From assembly GCA_963575745.1 (NCBI GenBank), contig CAUYUJ010014203.1:298125-362124 (forward strand): DNA of 64,000 nt. Reading direction: 5' to 3'. This DNA comes from Prorocentrum cordatum (lineage: Eukaryota > Sar > Dinophyceae > Prorocentrales > Prorocentraceae). Both the position numbers and the translations under genes were made by a program. This document shows, piece by piece, positions 21,726-33,440 of the stretch (position 1 is the first letter of the stretch; each line of letters begins with the position of its first letter). The notes beneath the pieces are model-generated. The model saw nothing but the letters and a program-made list of their open reading frames with translations, made no database searches and was not told the origin of the DNA.

Positions 21726-24410
21726 ATGGCAAAGCACGTGGGGCGACTGCGGGGCGTGGCTCCCCGAGGTGCTGTGGCTGGTCGTCTCCGCGGCGGTGGC
21801 GGGGGCGCTGCCGGCGCGGCCGCTGCGGCAGCGGCAGCAGCCCGCATGGGGCGAGCCGAGGCTGCATTTGAGGCCAAGCTGCGCGCCAAGGGCGCGGCCG
21901 AGCAGCGCCCCTCAGCCGCTACAGCTGGCGATGGTGGAGGAGACGAGCGAGAGCGAGCCGCGGCCCGCCCCGCAGGCGCGCGTGGCGCTGGAGGTCGCGC
22001 GCCCGCCTTGGCGCGTGCGCCTCGAGGAGCAGGAGCCCGAGCTGGCGTGGCTCCACAGCGGCCGAGGAGGCAGCTCCGGCGGTGGCACCGCCTGCGACGG
22101 AGGCGCCTGTGGCAAGGCCTCTGCGCTGGCAGCGCCTGCGCGCTCACCCAGAGAAGGCAGAGGCGCCCGCGGCTGCATCGGGGCGGGTGGAGTCGCCTGG
22201 ACTCCGCCGCGCAGACTTCGCCGCCGCACAGGCGATCGCCGTTTTCGCTGAACCAACTGCGCGAGGCGAGGAGGATCCGAGAGGAGCGGCGGGCGGCCAA
22301 GAGGAGCAATGTGGATTAGAGGGCCCTCGGCGCGACGACGTCCTCGCGCGCGCCGCGCCCGTCGCATCGATGACGAGGGCGACGACCCTCCGCTGCCTGC
22401 GGATTTGGGTGCTCTCGAGGCCTAGTGGCAAGACCTGCTGCTGCAGCCAGTCGGCATCATCGCGAGCTAGTGGCAGCCGTTCGTAGCGACCGAGCCCGAG
22501 CAGACGCCTGAGAACGACAGCTTTATCATGGAGGGCGCGCTGCAGGTTCTCCAGACAGTCGGCCCAGACGGCGACTGCATCAGGAGCTACGCCAGTTGCT
22601 GCCACTACCAGAACACGGACCAGGACAGGCTGCTCTCTGCCGCCATCCTCGTTTCCAGCTCCCCCCCATGGAGGGGCAGCCGAATTCGCGAGCTCCCGAG
22701 CGGACGCGCTCACATCTTGCGCGGCGGCTGGCGGCGAACGATAGTTCGTGGGCGGGCGATGCCAGCCGTAGGGGCGGCGGCGACGTTGTTGGGTTCGGCT
22801 GCGGGTTCGACGACCTGGTCATAGACGAGGAGACGCTGGACAATCGGGCGCTCGCCGTCGAGAGCGCTGAGCCGCGGGGCGACTAGACCGAGCGCGTTAC
22901 AACGACGCCCATGGGTACCGCCAGCGTGCTCATGGTCAACCACGACGGCGCCGCGGCGGCTGAGGGCGTTCGCCGCGCGGCGTGCTCGCCAGCGGCCTCA
23001 AGGAGCAGGGCGCCCAGCTCGGTGACCTTCTGGGGCTGCGGAAGGCGCCCAAAGGTCACCGGTGGCATCGCCCTATGCTGACGTGCTGGCATACGATCTC
23101 GGCTCTACGAGCGAGATCGGCGCTCGCGATGGCAACCCCGCCGATGACGACGGCGCGACGGAAAGGGATGATGATGCGACGCCCTCCAGGCCGACATCTT
23201 GCGGGCTCGAGTCCAACGACGACGGCGCGAAATTGGAGGAGCGCGGTGCTGCGCCGCCCAGGGTGGCCGCCGGAGGGCTCGCGGTCAACGACGACGGCGC
23301 GGTGGGGGATGAGTGCGTTGCGACGCCGTCCCGGACCGATGTCAGCAGACCGCGAGCCAACGGCGATGGCACGGTGGAGGAGGCGGAGCACATTATTACG
23401 CCGCCAAGGGTGACCATCAGCGGGTTCAAGGTCAACGGCGACGACGCGTCGGGGGAGGAGTGCAACGCGACCCCTAGCAAGTGCGACTGCCAGCAGGCTC
23501 CAGGTTTACGACGGCGGCGCGATGATGGAGGGGCGCGGTGCGACGGCGTCTAAGGCGGCTATCAGCGGGCTCCAGGTCAACGACGACGGCGCGATAGGGG
23601 ATGGAGAGCGCTGCGCCGCCATGCTCGGTGACCGACGGCGGGTTCGTTCGCCATCGACGACGACGGCGCGACGGTGGAGGGGGGCGCGCTGCGACGCCGC
23701 CCAGGGCGGCCACCAGCGGGCCCAAAGTCAACGGCGACTCCGCGACGAGGGCGGGGGGCGCGGCGACGGCGCCCTTCCATGACCATCCTCGAGTGCGCCC
23801 TGGCGCTGGCCGGGTCACGGCTGCCGCTGGCGCGCGCAGCCTCGAGCGCATCTCGGCGTTCGCCGCGGTGCGGAGCTGGCGCGGGGAGGGCAGAATGGCG
23901 CTGCCCGACATCCGCGCGCGTCTGGCGAAGGAGGCTGCCCAGCATCGAGCGCGCGGCGCAGCGCGGCGCGATTGCGCCCTTCTTCGTCGAGTAGTGGCCC
24001 GCGCAATGGCAGCGCAGCGTGCGAGGGGCGCATCGTCGCGTAGAGTGCATGGCAGGTTCCCCTGGGGACGCACAGGGGCGCTGTTCTCGGCGGGTCGGCG
24101 CTTGCTGCTTCGCCGGGCCCCCGCTGGCGATTCCCTCTGGGCAGAGGCTCGGGCCGCTCGTCGCGGTTCCTGGCGTGCGTGGCGGGCTCCTTGGGCGAGG
24201 GATTCTACTTCTGGCCGCCCGTTGCCTTCAACTCTTAATCGTTGTTTTCGAGCCGCGATCCTGAGAGCTTCGAGGGTCGCTCGCCTCGCTGCCCGTCCTT
24301 GCATCTTGCCTGTTCCCATTTTCTGTTTTCAGTTTGGTGCAGAATGTGAGTGGACTGATTGGGCGGCGGTTCGGTTTTCATTTCACATGTGCCGTTTTTG
24401 CGTTTGAGCC
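21726..24410. other. Very GC-rich block with conflicting open frames
   Basis: Long open frames exist on both strands because stop codons are rare at this base composition. Plus-strand candidates include an Ala/Arg/Glu-rich frame at 21726-22319 ending 'LREARRIREERRAAKRSN' and one ending 'VIDEETLDNRALAVESAE' near 22880. A minus-strand candidate near 22400-22560 reads 'LENLQRALHDKAVVLRRLL'. I could not decide which, if any, is coding. It may contain real exons of a GC-rich gene. Confidence 0.35.
23140..23775. repeat. 73-bp minisatellite (about 8-9 copies)
   Basis: The landmark CAACGACGACGGCGCG (or variant) recurs near 23213, 23286, 23359, 23432, 23507, 23577, 23652 and 23729, giving a period of about 73 bp. 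Each unit also holds a GGCGACGCCGCCCAGG-type block and CATCAGCGGGCTC. With period 73 the phase moves by one base per copy. Confidence 0.85.
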
Positions 24411-24439
24411 GACCGGGGCGGGAAATTAATGCGTGATCT

Positions 24440-24640
24440 CATTTTGATAGCCCCGCGTATCCCGGACACCGGCGCCGTTGCGACGCTCTGCCGACGCGGC
24501 CCAAACATCGCTGAAACAAGGCGCACCAGCGCCGTTGATACGCGCTGCTGGCTTTCCTAAGTGGAGTTGAATTCCAGCACGCCAGCGCCGTTACGACGCT
24601 AAGCCATCTGGGATTCGGGGGGAAATTGTCGCTGCCTTTT
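24440..24640. repeat. Short CGGCGCCGTTGCGACGC repeats
   Basis: Three imperfect copies of a CCAGCGCCGTT(A/G) motif with A/T-richer spacers precede the ~170-bp satellite. No gene seen. Confidence 0.6.
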
Positions 24641-24689
24641 TAAAGACTGGGCGCCGGCGGTAAACCGTCAACCTTGGTTACCACCGGGA

Positions 24690-25570
24690 GACTCGTAGAG
24701 CTTCCTTGCTCATCTGCAGCTCGAGTTAAATCAGGAAAACCAATACCATCTTGGAAGAATTAGCAGAGTACGAATAGTTTTTCAGCCCGAGCGCTGATAG
24801 CAGACTGAGTTCCGGCGCCTAGATACTTTTAACTAGCGCCTCTGATGATTCCCTTCCGATTGCTGTGCTGAACAGCTCTGTAGCTCATCTGCAGCGCGAG
24901 TTAAGTCAAGAAAACCAATATCATCTCCAAGAAATTCGCAGAGTACAAATAGTGTTTCAGCCCGAGCGCTGATAGCAGACTGATTTCAGGCGTCTAGATA
25001 CTTTGAAATAGCGCGCCTGATGATGTCATTCCGATTGTTGTGCCTAAGAGCTCTGGAGCTCATCTGCAGCTTGAGTTATGTCAAGAACACCAATTACATG
25101 TCAAAAAAAATAGCAGAGTATAAATAGTGTTTCGGCTTCTACGGTGATAGCAGACCGAGTCCAGGTGTCTAGTAGCGCGCCTGATGATTGCCTTCCGATT
25201 GGTGTGCCGAACAGCTCTGTAGCTCATCTGCAGCTCGAGTTATGCCAAGAAAACCTTCACCATCTCTGAAAAATTGGAGAGTACAGATAGTTTTTTGTTC
25301 GGCTCCAGTGCTCATGGCAGACCGAGTTCGGGCTTCTAGATACTTGAGACTCGAGTTAAGTCAAGAAACTCATCATTATCTCAAAAAATCATTTAGTACG
25401 AATAATTTCGTGGACCTAGCTCGAGTAGAAGACCGAGTCCAGACCTCTAGATGCTTCAGACGAACGCGCCTGATGATTCTGAATCGATTACGTGTGCGTA
25501 CCAGCTCTGTAGCTATCCTACAGCTCAAGTTAAGTACAGAAAACCGACAACGCCTGTCAAGATGACTCCA
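24690..25570. repeat. ~170-bp satellite array (about 5-6 copies)
   Basis: CTCATCTGCAG starts at 24709, 24884, 25059 and 25223, spacing 175, 175 and 164 bp, followed by two decayed copies to about 25560. Units share GCGAGTTAAGTCAAGAAAACC, GCAGAGTACAAATAGTGTTTC, GCTGATAGCAGACTGA and GATGATT..TTCCGATT blocks. Base composition is near 45% GC, unlike neighbours. Small frames inside are not genes. Confidence 0.9.
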
Positions 25571-26430
25571 AACAGCCGATCCCGCCAAGTTGCTTTTTGG
25601 CAGTAGTAGGTACCCGATCGAGCTGAGATTAAGACGGCGAGCGGGAAAATATCGAATGTCACGGGAAAAAATACTAGAGCTCAAACGAATTGAGGAATTT
25701 CGAGTACATAATTTTCAACCGAGCAAAAATCAGCAAAAGGTCCGTCGAGAGTTTTCTTGCCAACTAGCCCTCCAGCGCGCCGGAATTACTCTTAAGCTTC
25801 CAGCAACTAGCTAAGGGAAGCTCTACGTGTTATTTTTTCTCTTGTTCATTGTTTTGCCGATCGGCGCGGGCCCTGGCCCCCCCCCCCTGGAGTAGATCGC
25901 GGCCGTTCTTGGCGCATGTTTCAAGCAGGTAGAGTTTCTTCCGTAGGACGCACTGTTGCAAACAGTCGCGCTAAGCAGAGGTCCGGAGCCAGAGTCCCCC
26001 CTCCCCCCTTCCGCCCGAAGTCGAAACGCCGAATAAGGAAACGTTCGTTAATGATATTCGAGGTTCGCTACGATTTGTACGATGATTCATTGTTGGTTCA
26101 CTGATGGTTCACTGGTGGTTCGCTGTAGGTTCACTATGAGACACACGAGGACTCGCGGCGGTTTCTGGGGTCGCGTGGAAGCAAGCGCCAGGTGCTTGGG
26201 TGGATTTCCGCGGCCACCTCGACCTTCAACTTTTGACAGCATCTCCACCCTCAATGCCTTCCCCTTCCACCTTTGCTTCGACCTCGACCCTTACCAATTC
26301 ACCTCATCGTCCACCCCGGTTCTCCCTTCCACCTCCGACTTGCCCTCGATATCCCCCCCCCGACCTCGACCTCCACTCCCGCCCGCACCTTGCGCCTCCT
26401 GCAGCGGGACCCCCCCTGCTTACTACGCCT
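25571..26430. other. No supported gene
   Basis: 25571-25815 is moderately AT-rich with one 74-residue Lys/Arg/Gln frame of doubtful status. 26080-26135 is a short GGTTCACTG repeat. The remainder has only Pro/Ser-rich frames. Confidence 0.4.
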
Positions 26431-27010
26431 CTCCTCCTCCTCCTCCCCCTCCTCCTCCTCCTCCTCCTCCTCCTCCTCCTCCTCCTCCTCCTCCTCCCCC
26501 TTCTCCTTGTCTTCTTCTACATCAGATCTCCTGCATCGGTGCATGTTCTCAGGGTTCACTGTCACTTATTAGATGATTCTTGACGCGTCGCGAATCCCCA
26601 CCAGCCCCTCCAAAACCGGCGCCCAGGCGAGCTGGGGCGTTCATGGATGCGTAGGAGCAGATTGGGGACAGTTGTTATCGTTCGAAGGAGGAGGAGGAGG
26701 AGGAGGAGGAGGGGGAGGAGGAGGAGGAGGAGGAGGATGAGGAGGAGGATTAACGCGACAGGCTCGATCGTAACGTTGGTCTAACGTAAAAAGGACGAGG
26801 AGGAATTGTGGAGGAGGAGGAGGACAAGGAGGAGGAGGAGGATGGGTGATGGATGATGGAGGACGGAAAAGGATGATGAGTTTGTGGATGAGGAGGAACA
26901 GGAAGCAGGAGGACGAGGATGAGGACGAGGAGGAAGAGGAGGAGCAGCAGGAGGAGGAGGAGGAAAAGGGCGAACAGACGAGCCAGAAAGCTTTTGAATG
27001 CCCCTCGGAG
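26430..27010. repeat. (CCT)n then (GGA)n tracts
   Basis: CCT repeat at about 26428-26505, then GGA-type repeat at 26688-26750 and 26810-26975 with GGATGA interruptions. PolySer/Pro/Glu frames are artefacts. Confidence 0.9.
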
Positions 27011-27715
27011 TCTCCTCGGATGTCGCTTAGAAGCTTTTTGGAGGCTTCTTGGGGCGTACATCTTTGCTGGCCCAGGGGGCCGTCTTTGAGCGTCTTGGGT
27101 GCCTCGGGGATCCTCTTGAGGCCTCGTGGGGGTCTATTGGGAGCCTCTTGGAGGCCTTCGGGGCGCCTCTCGGAGCCGTCTGGGCGCCTCTTGGAGCCTT
27201 CTTGGGGCCCTCTTGGGGCGCTCTTTGGAGCATTGTGGGCGCTCTTGAAACCATCTTGGAAGACATCGATACAACAAGAGGTGAGCTCCAAGTAGCGTCG
27301 CCCTTCTAGAGCGCCTAAAATTGCCTCCTTCTGCGGTCTTGGGGCGCTCATGGGGCGCTCTTGAGCGCTCTTGGGGCCGTCTTGGGGCCCTCTTGGGCCA
27401 CTCTTGGGGCCCTCATAGGCCATCTTGGAGCCATCTTGAGGCCTCGGATGGGCATCAGAAGCGCAAAGGCGAGAAATCCAAAAACGTTGATTTCCCATAG
27501 GTTTGTGAAGGATTTTGGTCTCTTGTGGGCCTTGTTGGGGAGCTCTTTGGCAACTTGGAGCCGTCTTGAGGCGGTCTTGGGGACTCTTAGAGCATTCTGG
27601 AAGCAATTTTGAGCGATCTCTCGCTATCTGAAGCCATCTTGGAGGACATCTTGCACTTTCTGAGGCCCTCTTGGAGCCATCTTAGGGCATCTAGGACGCT
27701 CCAACGCGCCGCGAC
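27011..27715. repeat. CTTGGGGCC dispersed repeat, long copy
   Basis: About 700 bp of GCCTCTTGGGGC, GTCTTGGGGCC and CATCTTGGAGCC units. Plus frames are Leu/Gly/Ala/Trp-rich and minus frames Lys/Arg/Pro-rich, as in other copies of the family. Confidence 0.85.
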
Positions 27716-27876
27716 CGGCCCCATCCAAGTCCAGGGGAGGCAGATGGGGGGAGGGATAAACCATTCCCCGAGGGGGAAGAAGGGGATTGGGAGAGAAAGT
27801 AGACCACCTACGCCGAGAGGGCTGGTGGGACTCTAATGCGAGACCCTTGAGCGCCTGATCCTCTGTACTGGGTCCT

Positions 27877-28165
27877 CATCATCCTCCTCCTCCTGCTCCT
27901 CCTCCTCAACATCATCATCTTCCTCCTTCTCCTCCTCCTCCTCCTCATCATCATCATCAACATCATCGTTACCAGTATCACCATCATCATCACCATCATC
28001 ATCACCATCATCATCATAATCATCATCATCATCATCATCATCATCTTCATCATCTTCATCTTCATCTTCATCATCATCATCTTCATCATCATATTTATCT
28101 GCACCTTCATCATCATCAGCAGCATCAGCATCAGTATCAGCATCATCACCATCATACTGATCGTC

Positions 28166-28219
<54 letters not shown>

Positions 28220-28233
28220 ATCATTTGTATTGC

Positions 28234-28277
<44 letters not shown>

Positions 28278-28518
28278 GTATCATTATTAATATTATTATT
28301 ATTCGTATCATTATTATTATTATTAATATCACTGTTCGTATTATGGCTATGATTATTAGTATTTTCATGTTTATTGTAATTGTTGTGATTAATATTATTA
28401 TCATTATTATTAGTATAATTTTCACTAATAGTATCATTGTTATCTTCTTTGTATTAGTATCATTCGTATTATCATCATTATTGTTTTCACCATCATTATC
28501 ATTATCATTATTATGATG

Positions 28519-28550
<32 letters not shown>

Positions 28551-28555
28551 CCTGC
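27877..28555. repeat. Compound CCT / ATC / TTA trinucleotide tract
   Basis: CCT and ATC runs to about 28165, a GAT run at 28166-28216, then an AT-rich TTA/ATT run to about 28550. Frames are polySer, polyMet, polyIle and polyAsp. The tract ends about 30 bp before the next gene at a pyrimidine-rich CCTCCTCCCCAG that could be a splice acceptor. Confidence 0.9.
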
Positions 28556-28583
28556 CCCTCCTCCTCCCCAGAGCAAGGAGGGA

Positions 28584-29744
28584 ATGGGGGGAGCAGGCCA
28601 GGCTCTTCACGCTCCGTGGAAGGTCGCCCCCTACAGGGGCACGTCCTCGACCCCGACCAGCAACCGAGCGGGCAGCCTCGCGAGCACGACGCCCTCGACG
28701 CCGAACGGCGCCAGGGCGGGCAGCCGCGCGAGCTCAGCGTCCGACGCTGCCCCCGTGGAGTCGCCCGCGCACGGCGCCTGCGCCCTGGAGGCGGCGGAGG
28801 GCACCGTGGACGCTCTGTCTCCTGCGTCGCCTGCGGGCCCCGACGGCCACGGCGCGGGGCTTGGCGCCATGGCGATGCCGCCGCGGGCTGCTGCGGAAAC
28901 TCCCCAGCCTCTCGCCAGCGCGCCGGAAGCGGCGGCAGCAGAGGCGTGGCCGGCCCCTGTGGCGCAGTGCGCCCAGTCACCTGCGCCGCAGCTGCCGCTG
29001 GAGCCCGTGGTGCCGCGCACTGGGCACCTCTTCACGGGCGCCGACATCGACAGCCTCATGGACCGCCTGGATCCAGCCAAGGCGCTGCAGCAGCAGGACG
29101 GCGGCGACGGCGTCGTGGACGCGCCTCTGCGAGACCCAGCTGCTGCCGAGGAGAGGGGCCAGTGCACGCAGAACTTCGAGGATATCAACCGCGACTTCCT
29201 GCGGGACCACCGCCTCCCGGTGCAGGAGGTGCAGAGCCTGGAGCCAGCGGCCCCGGCGCCCGCCGTGGCGACCGCCAATGGCCAGCCCGAGTTCGAGGTG
29301 CCGCTGAGGAAGGCCCTCAAGGAGCAGATCCGGGCGATCGACTCGTGGCTGGAGGATGACTTCTCCGCGCGCGAGCGGCTGGCCGGCGCCTCGGGCGGGG
29401 GCGCTGACATGGCCCAAGCGGTGGTCACGGGCCGCGGCCATTCCTCGGTGCGGGCCTCGGTGCTGGACCCGTCGGTGGCCCTTCTGGCCGCGACGGCCGG
29501 CGCCTCTGGCGAGGCGGGTCAGCCCGAGGCGGAGGTGTTCCGAAAGCTCGATGACGCCAAGAGGAAGAAGTCCGCCAGCCAGCAGGCGTCCCCCGTCCTC
29601 TTGAAGGACGCCGCCTCCCAGGTGAAGCCGCTGCTGCCCGGCCTGCCGCTGGAGAAGCTCTGCCGCGTGCTGCGGCTTTTCTGCTCCGCGCGGCACGAGG
29701 ACCACGACCTCTACCTGCGCATCCTGGGGGAGATCCCCCTCCAG
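28584..29744 (+). CDS. Helical-repeat protein (possible organelle RNA-binding type), exon 1
   Basis: This is a well-supported GC-rich coding exon. ATG at 28584 opens the frame, but an acceptor-like CCCCAG just upstream means the true start may be further 5'. Residues 1-140 are Ala/Pro/Ser-rich and low complexity. From about 145 the sequence is complex: 'GADIDSLMDRLDPAKALQQQ', a Gln/Asp/Glu-rich middle, 'LKEQIRAIDSWLEDDFSA', then near the end 'LPLEKLCRVLRLFCSARHED' and 'YLRILGEIPLQ'. The last part resembles one unit of the roughly 35-residue alpha-helical repeats found in organellar RNA-processing proteins of alveolates, but this is pattern resemblance only. The phase-0 exon ends at CAG 29744 with GT following. 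Confidence 0.6.
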
Positions 29745-30511
29745 GTCTCAGCAACGTTTACCCTACCCCAGTGGGCCATGGCCCATGGCATCACAGCTCC
29801 ACGAGCCCACCCTCCCAGGTGGGGATATGACCCTGGGTCGAGGGTTCACAGGCCCCCCCCCTCCGGATGGGATGGGTCCTAGGGTTCGACAGGCCCCCCC
29901 AAGATGGGATGGGGAAGGGGGGGGACGACGCCGACGCCGGCGCCGACGACGACGACGCCGACGTTGACGTTGACGTTGGCAACGACCAAGATGACACCGA
30001 CGACGATGACGCCGCCGATGACGACGACAACGACGACGACAACGACGACGCCGACGCCGACGCCGACGACGACGGAAGACGGAATAGGACGACGCCGACG
30101 CAGACGGCAGAAGACGACGACGACGACGACGGTGACGAACCACCCCACACCCACATGGGCAGGAGGGGGTGGCATTGGTACCCACCACCACGCCACAACC
30201 ACAGTGGCGAGGGGGAGCGATCCCATTCGCGAGGCCCTGCCACCTGGGTCTCGGAAAGTGTTGGCGAAAGCAGCGGAACGTTCACCCTCCACCACGCCTA
30301 CAGGCCCACGAACACAGGGGGGTCAAGCGATCCCATTCGCGAGGCCTTCGTGAGGCTCACAGGCGTACCCATCCAGCGGGGGGGGCGGCCTTATCCCATT
30401 GGCTTTGGGGGGGGCAGCCCTGCATCATATATCCCCACCCAGTTGGGTAAGTCAGCTGGTGGGGCCAAGGCCACACCAGTGGGGATAGGGATCGGCTGAA
30501 CGATGCTCGAG
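29745..30511 (+). other. Intron with GACGCC repeats and duplicated 20-mer
   Basis: It begins GTCTCA and ends GATGCTCGAG. It contains a two-copy GGGTTC..ACAGGCCCCCCC segment (29838-29905), a GACGAC/GCCGAC trinucleotide tract (29925-30135), and the phrase CGATCCCATTCGCGAGGCC twice (about 30218 and 30328). Long frames through it are repeat-driven. Confidence 0.55.
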
Positions 30512-30621
30512 GTCCGCGGAATCAGCCCGGAGCAGCTGACCGACTGCGTGCGGGTGATGTGCCGGCTGCGGCTGCGGGAGGAAACGTATTTGGAGCTCTT
30601 CTCCACGGAGGCTCACGAGCA
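30512..30621 (+). CDS. Helical-repeat protein, exon 2
   Basis: Joining CAG 29744 to GTC 30512 keeps frame and reads 'VRGISPEQLTDCVRVMCRL' then 'REETYLELFSTEAHEQ'. This aligns with the end of exon 1 as a second helical unit: LPLEKLCRVLRLF matches ISPEQLTDCVRVM and the Tyr-Leu-x-x-Leu position is shared. An in-frame TAA overlaps a GTAAAC donor at 30622, so the gene either ends here or continues by splicing after GAGCA. I saw no clear next exon before 31.0 kb. Confidence 0.5.
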
Positions 30622-31080
30622 GTAAACATATCCGTGTCCGCGCCCTCGTGGGCCAGATGCCAGGGCGGGTTCCCGCGGATACGCGGTCGTACGGATAAGA
30701 TCCGCGCGGGGCATCCGCGAAACATGATCGACCTACGAACCCAGAAAGGAATTTAGAAACGCCAGGCATGGCTACGTTTTCAAGACACCTGATTGGGCAA
30801 CAGGCAATTGCAATGGTGAAGGTATCGATCGTGATGTACCGTTCCAAGGATTGTGCTGTGCTGTGCCGTGCTGAAGTCAGATGTGTCATGCCGAAATGAA
30901 TTGCGTTGTGCTCTACAGTTTTGTGGATCAAGTCGCCACTGGCATCCGAATCCTTACCGAAGCGATCTTGATCTTGAGCTCGAGCTGCCTGAGTGCACAG
31001 CTGGCCCAGACCTGGCTGCAGTCGAAACGTGCAGGACGCTCCATCAGCCGGAGCTAAAGGTCCGATTCGGTTCCGAAGCG
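30622..31080. other. No supported gene
   Basis: Balanced-composition sequence without recognisable motifs. It may contain further intron of the helical-repeat gene. Confidence 0.4.
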
Positions 31081-31640
31081 GGACGAGCCGGCACGGGGCG
31101 CAGGGCGCACGGGCGCGCCACGGAGTGTTCCTGCCAGGGGCGGGCTCCGCCTGCTCCGGCCGCCTGAGGCCCCGCCTTCCTGTGCCCTGTCTCCCTGATT
31201 ATAGCTGTGCGTAGCCCGCCTAGCTTTCAGCGGAAGAGGTTCGCTCTCGCCCCGCAGACCAAAGAAGAGTGCCTGCCAGGGGCGCACCAGGGAGATGCGC
31301 AAGGCGACGAGCCCGGAGACGTGGCAAGGGGCGCGCCACGGAGCGGGCAGCCAGGGGACGTGCCAGGGGACGCGCCGCGCGATGTGCCAGGGGAGCGCGC
31401 TACGGGACGCGCCACGGAACGTGCCAGGAAAGGCTGACCTTGGGAAAGGGGCAATGCACAGGAATATGCGCAAAGCACAAGAAGGATTCGTGCTGAGGAA
31501 AGGAGCACCGTGTAGGAATAGCTGTAAAGCACGAGGACTCGAGCCCTAAGGGAGAGGCAATCTATAGGAATGTACGTAAAGCGCCACACGTTCGAGCCCC
31601 AAGATAATACGTATATGCGCAGAAGGCAGCTGAGATAGGT
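31081..31640. repeat. GCGCCACGGAGCGTGCCAGGG repeat followed by AGGAATAYGCGCAAAGCAC repeat
   Basis: 31265-31435 has about seven degenerate 22-26 bp units mixing GACGTGCCAGGG and GACGCGCCACGG. 31445-31600 holds three or four units on the theme TAGGAATA followed by GTAAAGCAC. No gene seen. Confidence 0.7.
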
Positions 31641-31799
31641 ATACAGGTAAAGACAACGTATATGTATATATAATAAGACAACATCTAGATACCGAATGGG
31701 CAATGTATAGGTGTATACATAGAAGACAACTGATTCGAGGCCCAAGAGTCTGCAGTACATTTCTACATACGTACATATTCATACACATCGATACACAAA

Positions 31800-31895
31800 T
31801 ATATGTCAATGTGTATATATATATATATACAAGGCTGCATAGGCGCTTCGCGCCATGCATCTTGTTCCTTGAAGCTTTGGATCGGCTGGCTTCTC
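31800..31895 (-). repeat. Dispersed repeat with GGCGCTTCGCGCC hairpin, copy 1
   Basis: A (TA)n tract is followed by CTGCATAGGCGCTTCGCGCC, then ATGCATCTTGTTCCTTGAAG. The same string of elements occurs in reverse complement at about 63680-63775. GGCGC and GCGCC pair around TTC. The shared (TA)n edge suggests a structured element that spreads with its microsatellite. Confidence 0.6.
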
Positions 31896-32019
31896 GCGGT
31901 GTCCTGCGGTCCCTTCGAGGGGTCCTCGCGGGCTCGCATTGCGAATGTGCAGAGATTGCGGAGGGGGAGTGGGAGAACTTGGTGTTCGAAGCAGCGAAAG
32001 GGGTAAATGGAAAGCAAGA

Positions 32020-32330
32020 AAAGGACTTCAGAGGGAAACTTATCGAATCCCGGGTTCGCAACCTAATTTCTTTAAAAAAGGGTGCGAACCCAGGATTCTG
32101 ACCAGAATGCAGCTTTATACCGCAAAATATGAGGCAGGGGGGGCGCGGGGAGGCGTGCTGACGCGACTTTGGGACAGGCAGGCTCTACGAACGTTATGTA
32201 TGGGCTTCGTTCGGAAGACGTGTCGAAACGCTCCCTGGCACGTCTGTAACCCGGTGTGGAGCGTTCAAACGTTCCGACTTGGGCCCCGTGGAATCGCTTG
32301 GACGCTTCTTGAGCACTCTTGGGTGGTCTT
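32020..32330. repeat. Hairpin-headed repeat, copy 1
   Basis: GAATCCCGGGTTCGCAACC at about 32046 pairs with the reverse complement GGGTGCGAACCCAGGATTC at about 32081 to form a 19-bp stem with two mismatches and a 16-nt loop. Downstream words CAGAATGCAGCTTTATACCGC, GGCGTGCTGACGCGACT and GTCGAAACGCT reappear in copy 2 in the same order. Confidence 0.7.
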
Positions 32331-32559
32331 GTGGGCATCTGCGGCTGTCTCGGAGGTCAGGAGAGCCGAACATGCGAGAAAGAAAAAATCTTCGAACAAC
32401 TATGGAAGAACAGTGATTCTGACCTCTTGGAAGAACTTCTGGGATGGCTCTTGGCACCTCTTGGGGGCTTCTTGGTCGTGCTTCGAAGCCTCATGGGGGC
32501 GTTTTGGGGCCTCGTTTGGGCGTCTTGGGCAGATTTGTATGCGAGGAAGGGAATGCAGA

Positions 32560-32800
32560 GGAACATCCGTGGAATCCCGGGTTCGCAACCAAATTTCTAG
32601 GAAAATGGTTGCGAACCTGGGATTCGGGCCAGAATGTGGCTTTTTATTGCGAAATATCAGACAGATGTGCAGGCTGGCGTGCTGATGCGACTGTGGAGAA
32701 AGCGGGCTTTCAGAACGATGTTCTGGATTTCGCTGGGGGGGCGCGTCGAAACGCTGTCTTGGACGTCGTTGGGCCAGTGTCGAGCACCCAAACGCTTTGA
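32560..32800. repeat. Hairpin-headed repeat, copy 2
   Basis: GAATCCCGGGTTCGCAACC near 32572 pairs with GGTTGCGAACCTGGGATTC near 32606, an almost perfect 19-bp stem. Downstream matches to copy 1 include CAGAATGTGGCTTT, GCGAAATATCAGACA, GGCGTGCTGATGCGACT and GTCGAAACGCT. The copies lie about 525 bp apart in direct orientation. The interval 32340-32550 is a CTTGGGGCC-family stretch. Confidence 0.7.
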
Positions 32801-32956
32801 CAGAGATCGCGAGGTTCTCCTGGATCTATTTGGGGGGAGAAGAAGAGGAGGGGCAGGAGGGAAAGGATGGTGCACTCGGGTGCCGCCGCTGGCTGTCTTC
32901 CGCATGGCGCAGTTGTCCTCGAGGTGGTTTGGACCTCGCTTTCCTTCCTTGTCCGT

Positions 32957-33266
32957 AAGAGGAGGAGGAGGAGGAGGAGGAGGAGGAGGAGGAGGAGGAG
33001 GAGGAGGAGGAGGAGGAGGAGAGGAGGATGAAGGAGGGAGGAGGAGGAGGAGGAGGAGGAGGATGAGGAGGAGGAAGAGGAAGAGAAGAGGAGGAGTGAG
33101 GAGGAGGAGGAGGAGGAGGAGGAAGAGGGGAGGAGGAGGAAGTGGAGGAGGAGGAAAAGGAGGAGGAGGAGGAGGAAGGAGGAAAGTGAAGAGAAGGACG
33201 ACGAGGAAAGGAGTAGGACGACGAGGAAGAGTAGGAGGAAGAGCAGGAGAGGAACAGAGGAGAAAG

Positions 33267-33297
<31 letters not shown>

Positions 33298-33310
33298 GGA
33301 ACAGTAGCAG
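32957..33310. repeat. (GGA)n tract
   Basis: About 300 bp of AGG/GGA with AAG and CAG interruptions. PolyGly/Arg and polySer/Leu frames are artefacts. Confidence 0.95.
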
Positions 33311-33440
33311 CAAGCCGCGAAAGTGCGCCCGAGAGTTTTGTTCGCGTCGCGCCAGAGGCGCCGCTGCAGAAGCCGCCCAGCCCCGCGGGCGGCCTCGTCC
33401 GAAAAGCCGTAAGCGGCAGCGCACCCTAAGGCTACTCGTC

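Noticed and set aside
32046-32099. tRNA T-arm-like GGTTCG sequence
   Set aside because: The stem-loop lacks acceptor, D and anticodon arms; it is the head of a dispersed repeat.
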